From: Segatella paludivivens DSM 17968 = JCM 13650
Lineage (GTDB): Bacteria; Bacteroidota; Bacteroidia; Bacteroidales; Bacteroidaceae
DNA: 64,000 bases
Reading direction: 5' to 3'
Assembly: GCF_000373185.1 (NCBI RefSeq)
Contig: NZ_KB890626.1
Location: forward strand, 62,001 to 126,000
A program made the position numbers and the translations under genes. The notes under the pieces are model-generated. The model was given only the letters and a program-made list of their open reading frames with translations, made no database searches and was not told the origin of the DNA. Positions within the stretch are counted from its first letter, which is position 1, and every line of letters starts with the position of its first letter. This document shows, in pieces, positions 45,642 to 53,879 of this stretch.

Positions 45642-47171
45642 TTAGAAAGGCATGTTATCGCCTTGAGGAATAGGTGGCATATCACCAAATGGATTGTCTT
45701 GAGGAGCAGCATCACCGTTATTCATCTTCGAGCCAATAATCTCTCCACCACCCTGAGGTAGGCCATAAGATTCTTCTGGATTCTGGAATCTAGTATATTC
45801 ACCCTTAAATGTAAGCAATACGTCACCAGTGGCACCCTTTCTATGCTTTGCAATAATGATTTGAGCTTTTCCACGAAGATCGTTTCCCTTTTCATCATTG
45901 AAAATATGATAGTATTCAGGACGATGCACGAAAAGTACCATATCGGCATCCTGCTCGATGGCTCCTGATTCACGCAAGTCACTAAGCTGAGGACGCTTAC
46001 CTTCAAGTCCATCACGATTTTCAACCGTACGATTCAACTGAGAAAGTGCAAGAATTGGAATATTCAATTCCTTTGCTAATCCTTTTAATGATCTTGATAT
46101 TGTTGAAACCTCCTCCTGACGGCTACCAAACTTCATACCGTTAGCATTCATCAACTGAAGGTAGTCAATCATAATAATCTTAACCCCTTTTTCACGTGCT
46201 AACCTACGGGCTTTGGTACGGAGTTCGAATACTGACAAACCTGGGGTATCATCCACATAAACTGGAGCACCTGTCAACTTTCTAAGATTCTTGTCAAGAC
46301 GTTCCCATTCATCAGGAGTAAGCTGTCCGTTCAGCATTTTACTACCCGCAATCTCACAAGCATTAGAGATCAAACGGTTTACAAGCTGAACGTTGTTCAT
46401 TTCCAGAGAGAAGAACGCAATAGGAATTCTATAATCAACAGCTATATTCTTTGCCAAACTAAGTGCGAAAGAAGTCTTACCCATGGCTGGACGTCCAGCT
46501 ATAATTACAAGGTCACTATTCTGCCATCCACTTGTCATTTCATCTAACTGAGTATATCCGGTTGGAACACCAGTCAAACCACCAGTATTTGCTGAAGCCT
46601 TTTGCAAGATGTCTATAGCCTGTTGAATAACAGGATCTATCTGAGTATAGTCCTGCTTCATATTCTTCTGTGATATCTCAAACAATGTACCTTCGGCCTC
46701 CTGCATCAATGCATCAACGTCAACGGTATCATCAAAAGCTTTTTCCTCAATCCTACTAGCAAACTGAATAAGCTGGCGAGCGAGAAATTTCTGTGCTAAG
46801 ATATGAGCGTGATATTCCACATTAGCAGAAGATGCCACGTGAGCACTGATATCCAGCACGTAACCAGGACCACCAATATCATCAATAGCACCTTCCTTTT
46901 TCAGTTCTTCGGTAACAGTCATGATATCAACAGGGCGCTCACTCATGTTCAGGTTTTGAATAGCCTGATATATTTTTTGGTTCCTTGGCTCGTAGAAAGT
47001 TTCAGGACGTATAATCTCTGAAATCATTGAAAATGCATCCTTGTCTATCATTAAAGCACCGAGTACCGCTCTTTCGATGTCTGTAGCCTGTGGTTGAAGA
47101 TGACCATAAGTAGTATCTATTGGGGTAGAAGTCTTACGTTTTTTAGTATTATTACTGTTATTTTCTGCCAT
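45642..47171 (-). CDS. dnaB: Replicative DNA helicase
   Basis: Hexameric fork helicase, 509 aa. N-terminal primase-interacting domain (about 20-130, PQATDIERAVLGALMID), linker, RecA-like motor with Walker A GRPAMGKTS, Walker B IIMIDYLQLM, and LSQLNRTVENR (arginine-finger region). The last about 40 residues are Gly/Pro/Asp-rich and disordered. No intein. Monocistronic; -7 box TACCTTTG on the minus strand at 47196-47189. Confidence 0.97.
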   Translation of the reverse strand: MAENNSNNTKKRKTSTPIDTTYGHLQPQATDIERAVLGALMIDKDAFSMISEIIRPETFYEPRNQKIYQAIQNLNMSERPVDIMTVTEELKKEGAIDDIGGPGYVLDISAHVASSANVEYHAHILAQKFLARQLIQFASRIEEKAFDDTVDVDALMQEAEGTLFEISQKNMKQDYTQIDPVIQQAIDILQKASANTGGLTGVPTGYTQLDEMTSGWQNSDLVIIAGRPAMGKTSFALSLAKNIAVDYRIPIAFFSLEMNNVQLVNRLISNACEIAGSKMLNGQLTPDEWERLDKNLRKLTGAPVYVDDTPGLSVFELRTKARRLAREKGVKIIMIDYLQLMNANGMKFGSRQEEVSTISRSLKGLAKELNIPILALSQLNRTVENRDGLEGKRPQLSDLRESGAIEQDADMVLFVHRPEYYHIFNDEKGNDLRGKAQIIIAKHRKGATGDVLLTFKGEYTRFQNPEESYGLPQGGGEIIGSKMNNGDAAPQDNPFGDMPPIPQGDNMPF

Positions 47172-47314
47172 ATATTAATGATTTGTGACAAAGGTAATAA
47201 TTTTTTTGTTTATATAATATTATGGTTATTAGATTTTTTGTATTTTTGCAATAAGATACAACTGCACTCAGCATAACATTCAAACAAGTTTGATGATTAT
47301 ACTCGCATTTGCAA

Positions 47315-47322
47315 TATCTTTG
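47315..47322 (+). promoter_or_regulatory. -7 element of the ispE operon
   Basis: TATCTTTG at 47315-47322 with TTTG at 47289-47292 (22-nt spacing). A second TATTTTTG lies upstream at about 47241. Confidence 0.55.
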
Positions 47323-47347
47323 TGTACATAATTAAAAATAAAAAACT

Positions 47348-48187
47348 ATGATTATATTTCCATGTGCCAAAATTAATCTTGGACTGAACATTGTAAGCAA
47401 ACGTTCCGATGGCTATCATAATTTGGAGACGGTATTCTACCCTATTCCATTATATGATGCTTTGGAGATAAAACATATGGACGAGGAATTTCCATCTGAA
47501 AATGATTGCGACTTAAAAGTTACCGGAAATGCTATCGAATGTGATGAAAACAATAATCTTGTTGTAAAAGCCTACAACTTAATAGCAGAAGATTATAAAC
47601 TTCCACGAGTACATGCTCATCTTTATAAACGCATACCTTCACAAGCTGGTTTGGGTGGTGGATCTAGCGATGCAGCACACATGATTAAACTTCTTGATGA
47701 ACGTTTCAGACTAAACATAGGTAATGCTGAAATGGAAAGATATGCAGCTAAACTTGGTGCTGACTGTGCATTCTTCATTGGTTGCGAACCATCTTACGCT
47801 ACAGGTATCGGTGATGAGCTAATGCCAGCAGACGACCCGAAAGGTAATCTTAATGGATACTATATATTCCTAGTTAAACCAGATATAGCGGTTTCTACAA
47901 AAGAGGCTTATGCAAACGTTGTACCACGTACTCCTAAAATTTGCTGTAAAGAAATAGTACACCAATCTATATATACATGGAAAGAGCAGTTGGTTAATGA
48001 TTTTGAATTATCAATATTCACAAATCATCCTGAACTAAGCAACATCAAGAACAAACTTTATGATAAGGGCGCTGTATTTGCTCAAATGAGTGGTAGTGGA
48101 AGCTCTATTTACGGTCTGTTCAAAGAGGAACCTAAAGAACTAGAAGGACTGTTCCCTGATTGCTTTACTTTTAAAGCCAAATTATAA
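47348..48187 (+). CDS. ispE: 4-diphosphocytidyl-2-C-methyl-D-erythritol kinase
   Basis: GHMP kinase of the MEP isoprenoid pathway; 279 aa. N-terminal PCAKINLGLNIVSKRSDGYH binds the substrate; ATP loop GLGGGSSDAA about residue 98; C-terminal GSGSSIYGLF is GHMP motif 3. Followed after 2 nt by a NUDIX hydrolase gene; that protein is not an isopentenyl-diphosphate step with any certainty. Confidence 0.95.
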   Translation: MIIFPCAKINLGLNIVSKRSDGYHNLETVFYPIPLYDALEIKHMDEEFPSENDCDLKVTGNAIECDENNNLVVKAYNLIAEDYKLPRVHAHLYKRIPSQAGLGGGSSDAAHMIKLLDERFRLNIGNAEMERYAAKLGADCAFFIGCEPSYATGIGDELMPADDPKGNLNGYYIFLVKPDIAVSTKEAYANVVPRTPKICCKEIVHQSIYTWKEQLVNDFELSIFTNHPELSNIKNKLYDKGAVFAQMSGSGSSIYGLFKEEPKELEGLFPDCFTFKAKL

Positions 48188-48189
48188 AT

Positions 48190-48690
48190 ATGAAAGATAA
48201 TAAAAATGAGATGTTTCCCCTTGTCGATGAACAAGGAAACATTATCGGGGCAATAAGTCGCGGAGAAGCACACAGTGGAAGCAAAAAATTGCATCCTGTA
48301 GTACACCTGCATGTTTTCAATAGTAATGGAGATCTTTACCTACAGAAACGTCCTGCATGGAAAGATATCCAACCTTCAAAATGGGATACGGCATGTGGTG
48401 GACATATAGATCTCGGAGAAGATGTAAAAACAGCACTAAAACGAGAAGTAAGAGAAGAACTAGGAATAACAGATTTCACACCACAGGATATGGGCCACTA
48501 CATTTTTGAAAGTGCGCGTGAAACAGAATTGGTTTATGTACACAAAACAATATACGATGGAAAGGTACAACCAAGCAAAGACGAATTAGACGGTGGAAAA
48601 TTCTGGAGCCGTGATGAAATATTAACCAATATAGGCAAAAATATTTTCACCCCAAACTTTGAAAACGAGTATACGAAGTTTTTCAAATAA
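48190..48690 (+). CDS. NUDIX hydrolase
   Basis: 166 aa. Complete NUDIX box GGHIDLGEDVKTALKREV continuing REELGI, with all Glu metal ligands. The start EMFPLVDEQGNIIGAISRGEAHSGSKKLHPVVHLHVFN, as read in pieces, resembles isopentenyl-diphosphate isomerase-like and YfcD-type NUDIX proteins. Coupled to ispE (2 nt), so a link to isoprenoid diphosphates is possible but the substrate is unknown. Confidence 0.9.
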   Translation: MKDNKNEMFPLVDEQGNIIGAISRGEAHSGSKKLHPVVHLHVFNSNGDLYLQKRPAWKDIQPSKWDTACGGHIDLGEDVKTALKREVREELGITDFTPQDMGHYIFESARETELVYVHKTIYDGKVQPSKDELDGGKFWSRDEILTNIGKNIFTPNFENEYTKFFK

Positions 48691-48916
48691 TCATTACTAG
48701 TAGATTATCCGGAACTACTTAAATATTTCAAATATTTTACTTGCTGATTCTTATATTTAGTTCTATTCATAAGCTATAAGTTCTTATCTATTAATAGCAG
48801 CCAAGTTATATATAAATAGCAATGCTAATCAAAAGAGAGACTTATTATCTTTCATCAGAAAGTGGCGGTTTTAGAATATATAAGTTGATAAACAACTTAT
48901 GAAAATATACAAAAAT

Positions 48917-48951
48917 AAAAAGGTTGTAAAGCTAAACTTTACAACCTTTTT
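48917..48951. terminator. Bidirectional terminator, NUDIX and DUF4295
   Basis: Perfect 15-bp stem (48917-48931 with 48937-48951), A-rich left and T-rich right arms. The 48691-48916 gap before it has only a 26-codon frame that looks like chance. Confidence 0.88.
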
Positions 48952-48970
48952 TATTTAGTTCTTAATAGAA

Positions 48971-49129
48971 TTACTTCTTAAAGAAATCCTTAACAGCCTC
49001 ATTAGGAACCATGTGCTCATCAAATATATAAGCACCAGTCTTAGGGCTCTTTACCATCTTTATTACCTTTGAATATGCGCGACCTTCCGAAGAACCTTCA
49101 TGGAGGGTAGCGACCGCTTTCTTTGCCAT
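48971..49129 (-). CDS. DUF4295 ribosome-associated small protein
   Basis: 52 aa, basic (MAKKAVATLHEGSSEGRAYS, then KMVKSPKTGAY). This Bacteroidetes-only family is encoded after rpmB and rpmG and is probably a ribosomal protein; I recall that a Bacteroidetes ribosome structure added a new large-subunit protein of this sort (bL38), but the identity should be checked. Here it is the last gene of rpmB-rpmG-DUF4295. Confidence 0.85.
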   Translation of the reverse strand: MAKKAVATLHEGSSEGRAYSKVIKMVKSPKTGAYIFDEHMVPNEAVKDFFKK

Positions 49130-49154
49130 ATCTTATATGAATTTAAAAGGGTTA

Positions 49155-49343
49155 TTACTTAATCTCCTTATGAAGAGTCATCTTCTTCAGGATTGGGTTG
49201 AATTTCTTCAATTCAAGACGCTCAGGAGAATTCTTACGATTCTTTGTTGTTACGTAACGGCTTGTTCCTGGAAGTCCGCTATTCTTCATTTCAGTGCACT
49301 CGAGAACGACCTGCACTCTATTTCCTTTAGCTTTCTTTGCCAT
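49155..49343 (-). CDS. rpmG: Large ribosomal protein bL33
   Basis: 62 aa. Typical motif [10 protein letters not shown] and [19 protein letters not shown]. Three of the four zinc-binding Cys residues are missing (only one Cys), so this is the zinc-independent form. Lies 5 nt after rpmB and 25 nt before DUF4295. Confidence 0.95.
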   Translation of the reverse strand: MAKKAKGNRVQVVLECTEMKNSGLPGTSRYVTTKNRKNSPERLELKKFNPILKKMTLHKEIK

Positions 49344-49348
49344 GATAA

Positions 49349-49612
49349 TTATTCTCCTATTACTTTAATGTCTTTCCATTCGCAATAACCCTTAGAAACA
49401 GCCTGCTTCAAGGCAGCGTCAAGACCGACTTTATTAATGAGACGAAGACCAGCAGCACTGGTCTTAAGGCTAATCCAACAATTCTCTTCTACATAGTAGA
49501 ATTTTTTGTTGAAAAGGTTAACATCAAAGCTTCTCTTAGTATGGTGCTTTGAGTGAGACACATTACAACCTAGCTGTGCCTTCTTTCCTGTAATCTGACA
49601 AATCTTAGACAT
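49349..49612 (-). CDS. rpmB: Large ribosomal protein bL28
   Basis: 87 aa. Start [20 protein letters not shown] and basic core with [21 protein letters not shown], read in pieces, mark bL28. First gene of the cluster; promoter -7 box TAATTTTG on the minus strand at 49672-49665. Confidence 0.96.
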   Translation of the reverse strand: MSKICQITGKKAQLGCNVSHSKHHTKRSFDVNLFNKKFYYVEENCWISLKTSAAGLRLINKVGLDAALKQAVSKGYCEWKDIKVIGE

Positions 49613-49664
49613 TACTATCTTTAATTTTTGTTTTCGTTTTTTGATACTTATTCCAAACAGGGTG

Positions 49665-49672
49665 CAAAATTA
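49665..49672 (-). promoter_or_regulatory. -7 element of the rpmB operon
   Basis: TAATTTTG on the minus strand, 53 nt before the rpmB ATG; the intervening leader has no recognisable fold. Confidence 0.55.
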
Positions 49673-49742
49673 CAAATAATTTTGAATTTTCCAAAATATT
49701 TCCCTAAAGAATACTGTTATTTAAGTATTTTTTTGTTTTGAG

Positions 49743-50243
49743 TTACTCTTTTGGATTTTTCTCTTTGACAAAATCCAAAAATAATCTCAAAGCTTTTCTT
49801 GATGCAATAGCAAGATTTATATCTCGTCCAAAGTCTTCTTCCAACTTAAACGTACGTATATCATCCTTGCAACCATATCCTATCCATATAGTACCAACTG
49901 GTATGGAAGGTGTACCTCCCGCTGGTCCAGCTACGCCTGTTGCAGAAATAGCATAATCAACATTCAGTGCATCACATGCTCCAGCAACCATTTGCTTGGC
50001 AACATCTTCACAAACAGCAGTCTGCTCTTCCAATGTATCATGAGAAACATGCAATAGATTTTCTTTGATCTCGTTTGTATAACTAATTATTCCTCCCTTG
50101 AAATAATTACTAGCCCCTGGTACTGCGATTATAGCTTCTGCAATACGTCCACCGGTACAACTTTCAGCAGTTCCGAGAGTAAGGTTATTATCATACAAAT
50201 ATTGCTGTATTTCTTTACTTAATACTTTACTTTCTAATTCCAT
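49743..50243 (-). CDS. pncC: Nicotinamide-nucleotide amidase (CinA C-terminal domain)
   Basis: 166 aa, consisting only of the CinA C-terminal domain. It deamidates NMN to nicotinate mononucleotide for NAD salvage. Motifs: LGTAESCTGGRIAEAI with the active-site Ser/Thr cluster, GGIISYTNEIKENLL, and AISATGVAGPAGGTP. Lies 5 nt after tsaD on the same strand. Confidence 0.92.
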   Translation of the reverse strand: MELESKVLSKEIQQYLYDNNLTLGTAESCTGGRIAEAIIAVPGASNYFKGGIISYTNEIKENLLHVSHDTLEEQTAVCEDVAKQMVAGACDALNVDYAISATGVAGPAGGTPSIPVGTIWIGYGCKDDIRTFKLEEDFGRDINLAIASRKALRLFLDFVKEKNPKE

Positions 50244-50248
50244 ATCGT

Positions 50249-51280
50249 TTACTTAAAGGTTACTTTTGAGAAAGCCGGCATATCTATAGAGCCGAAATCC
50301 TTATCCTCATATTTAAAATTGCCTACACATGCTATCATAGCGGCATTATCAGTTGTATAGCTGAATTTAGGGATGTATATTGTCCAACCATATTTATCGG
50401 CATGCTCACGGAAAGCATTACGAAGACCATTGTTGGCAGATACTCCACCAGCCACTGCAACATGAGTGATTTTAGTGTCTTCTACAGCCTTACGCAATTT
50501 TTTCATAAGGATATCTACAATTGTAAATTCCAAACTTGCAGCCAAATCTTGCTTATGATGTTCTACAAAATCAGGGTCCTCACTTACCCACTCACGAAGG
50601 TTATATAGAAAAGATGTCTTCAATCCAGAAAAAGAATAATTCAATCCAGGAATATGAGGTTCTGAAAATTTATATGCTTTAGGATTACCCTGACGAGCAA
50701 GCTTATCTATGATAGGACCACCAGGATACCCAAGTCCCATGACCTTTGAGCATTTATCAATCGCCTCACCAGCAGCATCATCAATAGTTTGTCCAAGAAC
50801 CTGCATATCATTATATGCATTTACTTTAACAATCTGTGAATTACCACCAGAAACCAATAGGCAGATAAATGGGAATGGTGGAGCTGTTATATCATCGTCG
50901 CTTTCCTTAATAAAATGAGCCATAACATGACCTTGAAGATGATTAACATCTATCAAAGGAATATCCAATGACCGTGCAAATCCTTTTGCGAAATTAACAC
51001 CAACAAGAAGAGAGCCCATCAATCCAGGACCACGTGTGAAAGCTATTGCACTCAACATTTCCTTTGTAATACCAGCACGCTTTATAGCCTGATCAACTAC
51101 AGGAACTACATTTTGCTGATGTGCACGTGAAGCCAATTCAGGAACTACGCCACCATAAGCTTTATGAACATCCTGTGAAGCAGTAACATTAGAAAGAAGC
51201 ACACCATTTTTCAACACGGCAGCAGAGGTATCATCGCACGAAGACTCAATACCTAATATATAAATATCTTTATTCTCCAT
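50249..51280 (-). CDS. tsaD: tRNA N6-adenosine threonylcarbamoyltransferase
   Basis: Transfers the threonylcarbamoyl group to A37 of ANN-reading tRNAs. 343 aa. ASKHA fold with GIESSCDDTSAAV, iron-binding His residues in VNHLQGHVMAH, LLVSGGNSQIV, IDDAAGEAIDK and GGVSANNGLR near the end. It acts with TsaB, TsaC and TsaE encoded elsewhere. The downstream partner pncC is often adjacent in this phylum. Confidence 0.97.
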   Translation of the reverse strand: MENKDIYILGIESSCDDTSAAVLKNGVLLSNVTASQDVHKAYGGVVPELASRAHQQNVVPVVDQAIKRAGITKEMLSAIAFTRGPGLMGSLLVGVNFAKGFARSLDIPLIDVNHLQGHVMAHFIKESDDDITAPPFPFICLLVSGGNSQIVKVNAYNDMQVLGQTIDDAAGEAIDKCSKVMGLGYPGGPIIDKLARQGNPKAYKFSEPHIPGLNYSFSGLKTSFLYNLREWVSEDPDFVEHHKQDLAASLEFTIVDILMKKLRKAVEDTKITHVAVAGGVSANNGLRNAFREHADKYGWTIYIPKFSYTTDNAAMIACVGNFKYEDKDFGSIDMPAFSKVTFK

Positions 51281-51308
51281 ATATTTCGAATTTCATTTAT
51301 ATTATTTA

Positions 51309-52175
51309 TTAGTATGTAAGGATTTCCACTCCATGCTCTGTCATAACAAATGTGTGTTCCCATTGAGCACTTGGCAATTCATCGCCAGTAACAATCTCCC
51401 ATTCATAAGGATCGTCAGCATCAAGGAAGACTTTCCATGTGCCTTGATTAATCATTGGTTCAATCGTAAATACCATACCAGGTACAAGTAACATTCCAGA
51501 ACCTTTATGTCCATAATGCACTACATCTGGTTCCTCATGGATATCCAACCCTACACCATGACCGCATAAATCGCGTACGACTCCATAATGATATTTTTCG
51601 GCATGTTTTTGTATTGCGTGACCAATATCACCAACAAAACTATATGGTTTTGCAGCTTCTGCACCAATCTCAAGACATTCTTTTGCAACTCTTACAAGCT
51701 GTTCCTTTTCCGGAGTAGTCTTTCCTATGATAAACATTCTGCTAGCATCAGCATAATATCCGTTGAAAATCGTCGTCATGTCTACATTTATGATATCACC
51801 TTCCTCAAGAACATCCTCCTCTTTAGGAATACCATGACATACTACCTCATTTATGCTGGTACAAACACTTTTTGGATAGCCTTCATAATTCAAACATGCA
51901 GGTGTGGCATCATGCTCCTTACAATAAGCCATGCAAATATCATCAATCTCTTGCGTATTCATACCTACATGAATATTCTTAGCTACCTCATCAAGACAAC
52001 CAGTATTAATGACACCACTTTTACGTATGCCTTCTATCTGCTCTGGAGTTTTTATGAGATCACGACTAGGCACTTCCTTGCCTTTTTTTTCCCAAGACAT
52101 CACTTGCTTATCAAGTTCAGTAATTGGCTGACCAGGCAGGCAATGCCATTTTTTCTTCTTAAGAATCATATTCAA
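51309..52175 (-). CDS. map: Methionine aminopeptidase, type I
   Basis: Removes the initiator Met; 288 aa. Metal ligands by family alignment: Asp in INVDMTTIFNGYYADASR (two), His in GHGVGLDIHEEP, Glu in FTIEPMI and Glu in WEHTFVMTE. An extra about 40 N-terminal residues (KKKKWHCLPGQPITE) precede the catalytic core, a common feature of Bacteroidetes Map. The minus-strand box TAATTTTG at 52199-52192 is its promoter. Confidence 0.96.
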   Translation of the reverse strand: MNMILKKKKWHCLPGQPITELDKQVMSWEKKGKEVPSRDLIKTPEQIEGIRKSGVINTGCLDEVAKNIHVGMNTQEIDDICMAYCKEHDATPACLNYEGYPKSVCTSINEVVCHGIPKEEDVLEEGDIINVDMTTIFNGYYADASRMFIIGKTTPEKEQLVRVAKECLEIGAEAAKPYSFVGDIGHAIQKHAEKYHYGVVRDLCGHGVGLDIHEEPDVVHYGHKGSGMLLVPGMVFTIEPMINQGTWKVFLDADDPYEWEIVTGDELPSAQWEHTFVMTEHGVEILTY

Positions 52176-52191
52176 ATGTTTAAATCGAGCA

Positions 52192-52199
52192 CAAAATTA
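52192..52199 (-). promoter_or_regulatory. -7 element of map
   Basis: TAATTTTG on the minus strand, 17 nt before the map ATG. Confidence 0.55.
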
Positions 52200-52270
52200 C
52201 AATATAAAATCGAATTCAGCAAATTTTTTAATATATCGAAATATATTACCGCCATCGAATTACAGTAACT

Positions 52271-53587
52271 TTATCTGGAATGTTTATTTTTAAGTTCTGG
52301 AATCTTTATGATTTCACCTTCCTTTAATTCCTTTTTGCCATTCATCACCTCTATATAACATTCCATTCCGGGACCGAAATACAATCTACTGATAGAGCTC
52401 AATGTCTGACCTGCTTTTACTTTTAGTGTCTTTTGTACTCCTACTATTTTATATGCACCAGTGCGCACACGTGCATCACTATTATTCATTACCGCATATT
52501 CATCTGTGACAGCAGGTTTACTCTCCACCTTCACATTATTTTTAGTGATAACATCAGGACTCTTAGCTTTCTCCGTTGACTTCTTTACAACCGGTGCAGG
52601 CTTAACTGCCATAGATTTTACAGGTTTAGCTTTCGGCGTAGCTTTGCGTTCCTCTAAACGACTTATCAAACTCTCAATACGACTGTTGCGTTCTGTTACT
52701 TCATTATACATATACCACAATGCACCAGCTGATAATATAAATAGTGCAAATATTGAAATAATCAAAAGTTTATTTACCCCTGCGGTATTCTTAACAGGTT
52801 CCGATTCATCAGAGTTTTCTTCATTACTGTCAATTTCCTCTAAAGTTTCAATCACATTTTGATTATGATGTTCTAAGACCTTGTCAGCAGCACTTTCAAC
52901 AACAGGCTCTGGTTCAGGAGTAACTTCTTTTATTTTAATGTCAACAGTTCCACTTTCCTTTTCTGGTTCAACAGGTAGTTCTATGTTCTGTTCAATAGCT
53001 TCTTCAGTTTTCTGTCCAACGATACTATCTACAACATCCTTAACTTCGTCGTTAACCGTGCTATTTATTTTTTGCTTTTCTATCTCTTTATCATAAGACT
53101 CGGATGAATTATCTTCATTGGTTTTAACAACCTCTTCATCTTTTTGTTCAACTTGTTCCTCTTCTTTTTGCTCAACAGATGTCTCTACAGTTTCTTCAAC
53201 ATCATCAGTCGCATCTTCCGAAGTTTCATCAAGCGGATCATCACCAGTCTGTTCGTCCTGTCCAAAATCAACGCCATCATTAACAACAACTGTTTCGAAC
53301 TGAGAAAAAGGACGATTAACAAGCTCTTTCATTGCATTATCAGGCGAGAAAGAAATTTTATCTCTACCTTCTATAAGTATTCGCTCTCCTGTGTTTACAT
53401 CAACACTTTCACGAGGACTTACGCTAGTAACTTTAAACGTACCAAGTCCTTTTATTTTAACGAGTTTATTATCCAAAAGTCCATCATTGACAACATCAAT
53501 CATCAATGATAAGAATTTCTCGGCATCTGCCAAATCCAACTTTTGCTTATCAGCGAGGATACGAGATAAATCTTTTACGTTACTCAT
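52271..53587 (-). CDS. HU-like / transmembrane / LysM fusion protein
   Basis: 438 aa from the ATG at 53587 (MSNVKDLSR), which overlaps the upstream HU gene by 8 nt. Residues about 1-95 are an HU/IHF-like DNA-binding domain (VKIKGLGTFKVTSVSPRES). A very acidic linker (about 105-268) follows, then a single transmembrane helix (about 273-294, LLIISIFALFILSAGALWYMY), a basic Pro/Ala-rich stretch, and a C-terminal LysM domain (about 380-432, VKAGQTLSSISRLYFG). The arrangement predicts cytoplasmic DNA binding and periplasmic peptidoglycan binding. Part of ftsY-rimO-HU-this gene. Confidence 0.82.
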   Translation of the reverse strand: MSNVKDLSRILADKQKLDLADAEKFLSLMIDVVNDGLLDNKLVKIKGLGTFKVTSVSPRESVDVNTGERILIEGRDKISFSPDNAMKELVNRPFSQFETVVVNDGVDFGQDEQTGDDPLDETSEDATDDVEETVETSVEQKEEEQVEQKDEEVVKTNEDNSSESYDKEIEKQKINSTVNDEVKDVVDSIVGQKTEEAIEQNIELPVEPEKESGTVDIKIKEVTPEPEPVVESAADKVLEHHNQNVIETLEEIDSNEENSDESEPVKNTAGVNKLLIISIFALFILSAGALWYMYNEVTERNSRIESLISRLEERKATPKAKPVKSMAVKPAPVVKKSTEKAKSPDVITKNNVKVESKPAVTDEYAVMNNSDARVRTGAYKIVGVQKTLKVKAGQTLSSISRLYFGPGMECYIEVMNGKKELKEGEIIKIPELKNKHSR

Positions 53588-53873
53588 GTGCCTCTCCTCC
53601 ATTTTTAAGTTTTTCCTTTATAGCCGCAATAGGTTTAAACCCAAGCACTAACTTTGGTGGAACTAACATTTTAAGTCCTGTAACAGGATTAATAACGACT
53701 CGTTCCATACGTTTCTTCACTTCAAAGGAACCAAAACCTGACAATGCGACGTTTTCTCCTCCTTCAAAGGCATCACCCATACTCGCAATTACCGTGTTAA
53801 CAAGCCTTTGGGTATCAGCCTGTGTGTAACCGCTGCGTTGCGCTAATTCTGAAATAAATTCCTTGTTGTTCAT
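53580..53873 (-). CDS. HU family DNA-binding protein
   Basis: 97-aa nucleoid protein. Features: N-terminal helices NKEFISELAQRSGYTQ, VALSGFGSFEVKKR (saddle), and NPVTGLKMLVPPKLVLGFKP, the beta-arm with the conserved Pro. Ends 8 nt into the next gene and starts 7 nt after rimO, so it is cotranscribed and may partner with the fusion protein downstream. Confidence 0.93.
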   Translation of the reverse strand: MNNKEFISELAQRSGYTQADTQRLVNTVIASMGDAFEGGENVALSGFGSFEVKKRMERVVINPVTGLKMLVPPKLVLGFKPIAAIKEKLKNGGEAHE

Positions 53874-53879
53874 GTTAAT

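Noticed and set aside
48822..48902. 26-codon frame (MLIKRETYYLSS) in the gap after the NUDIX gene
   Set aside because: No promoter and no recognised relatives; likely chance.
51588..52268. 226-codon open frame on the plus strand
   Set aside because: Antisense to map, with low-complexity Phe/Ile/Thr content and no homologue-like motif.
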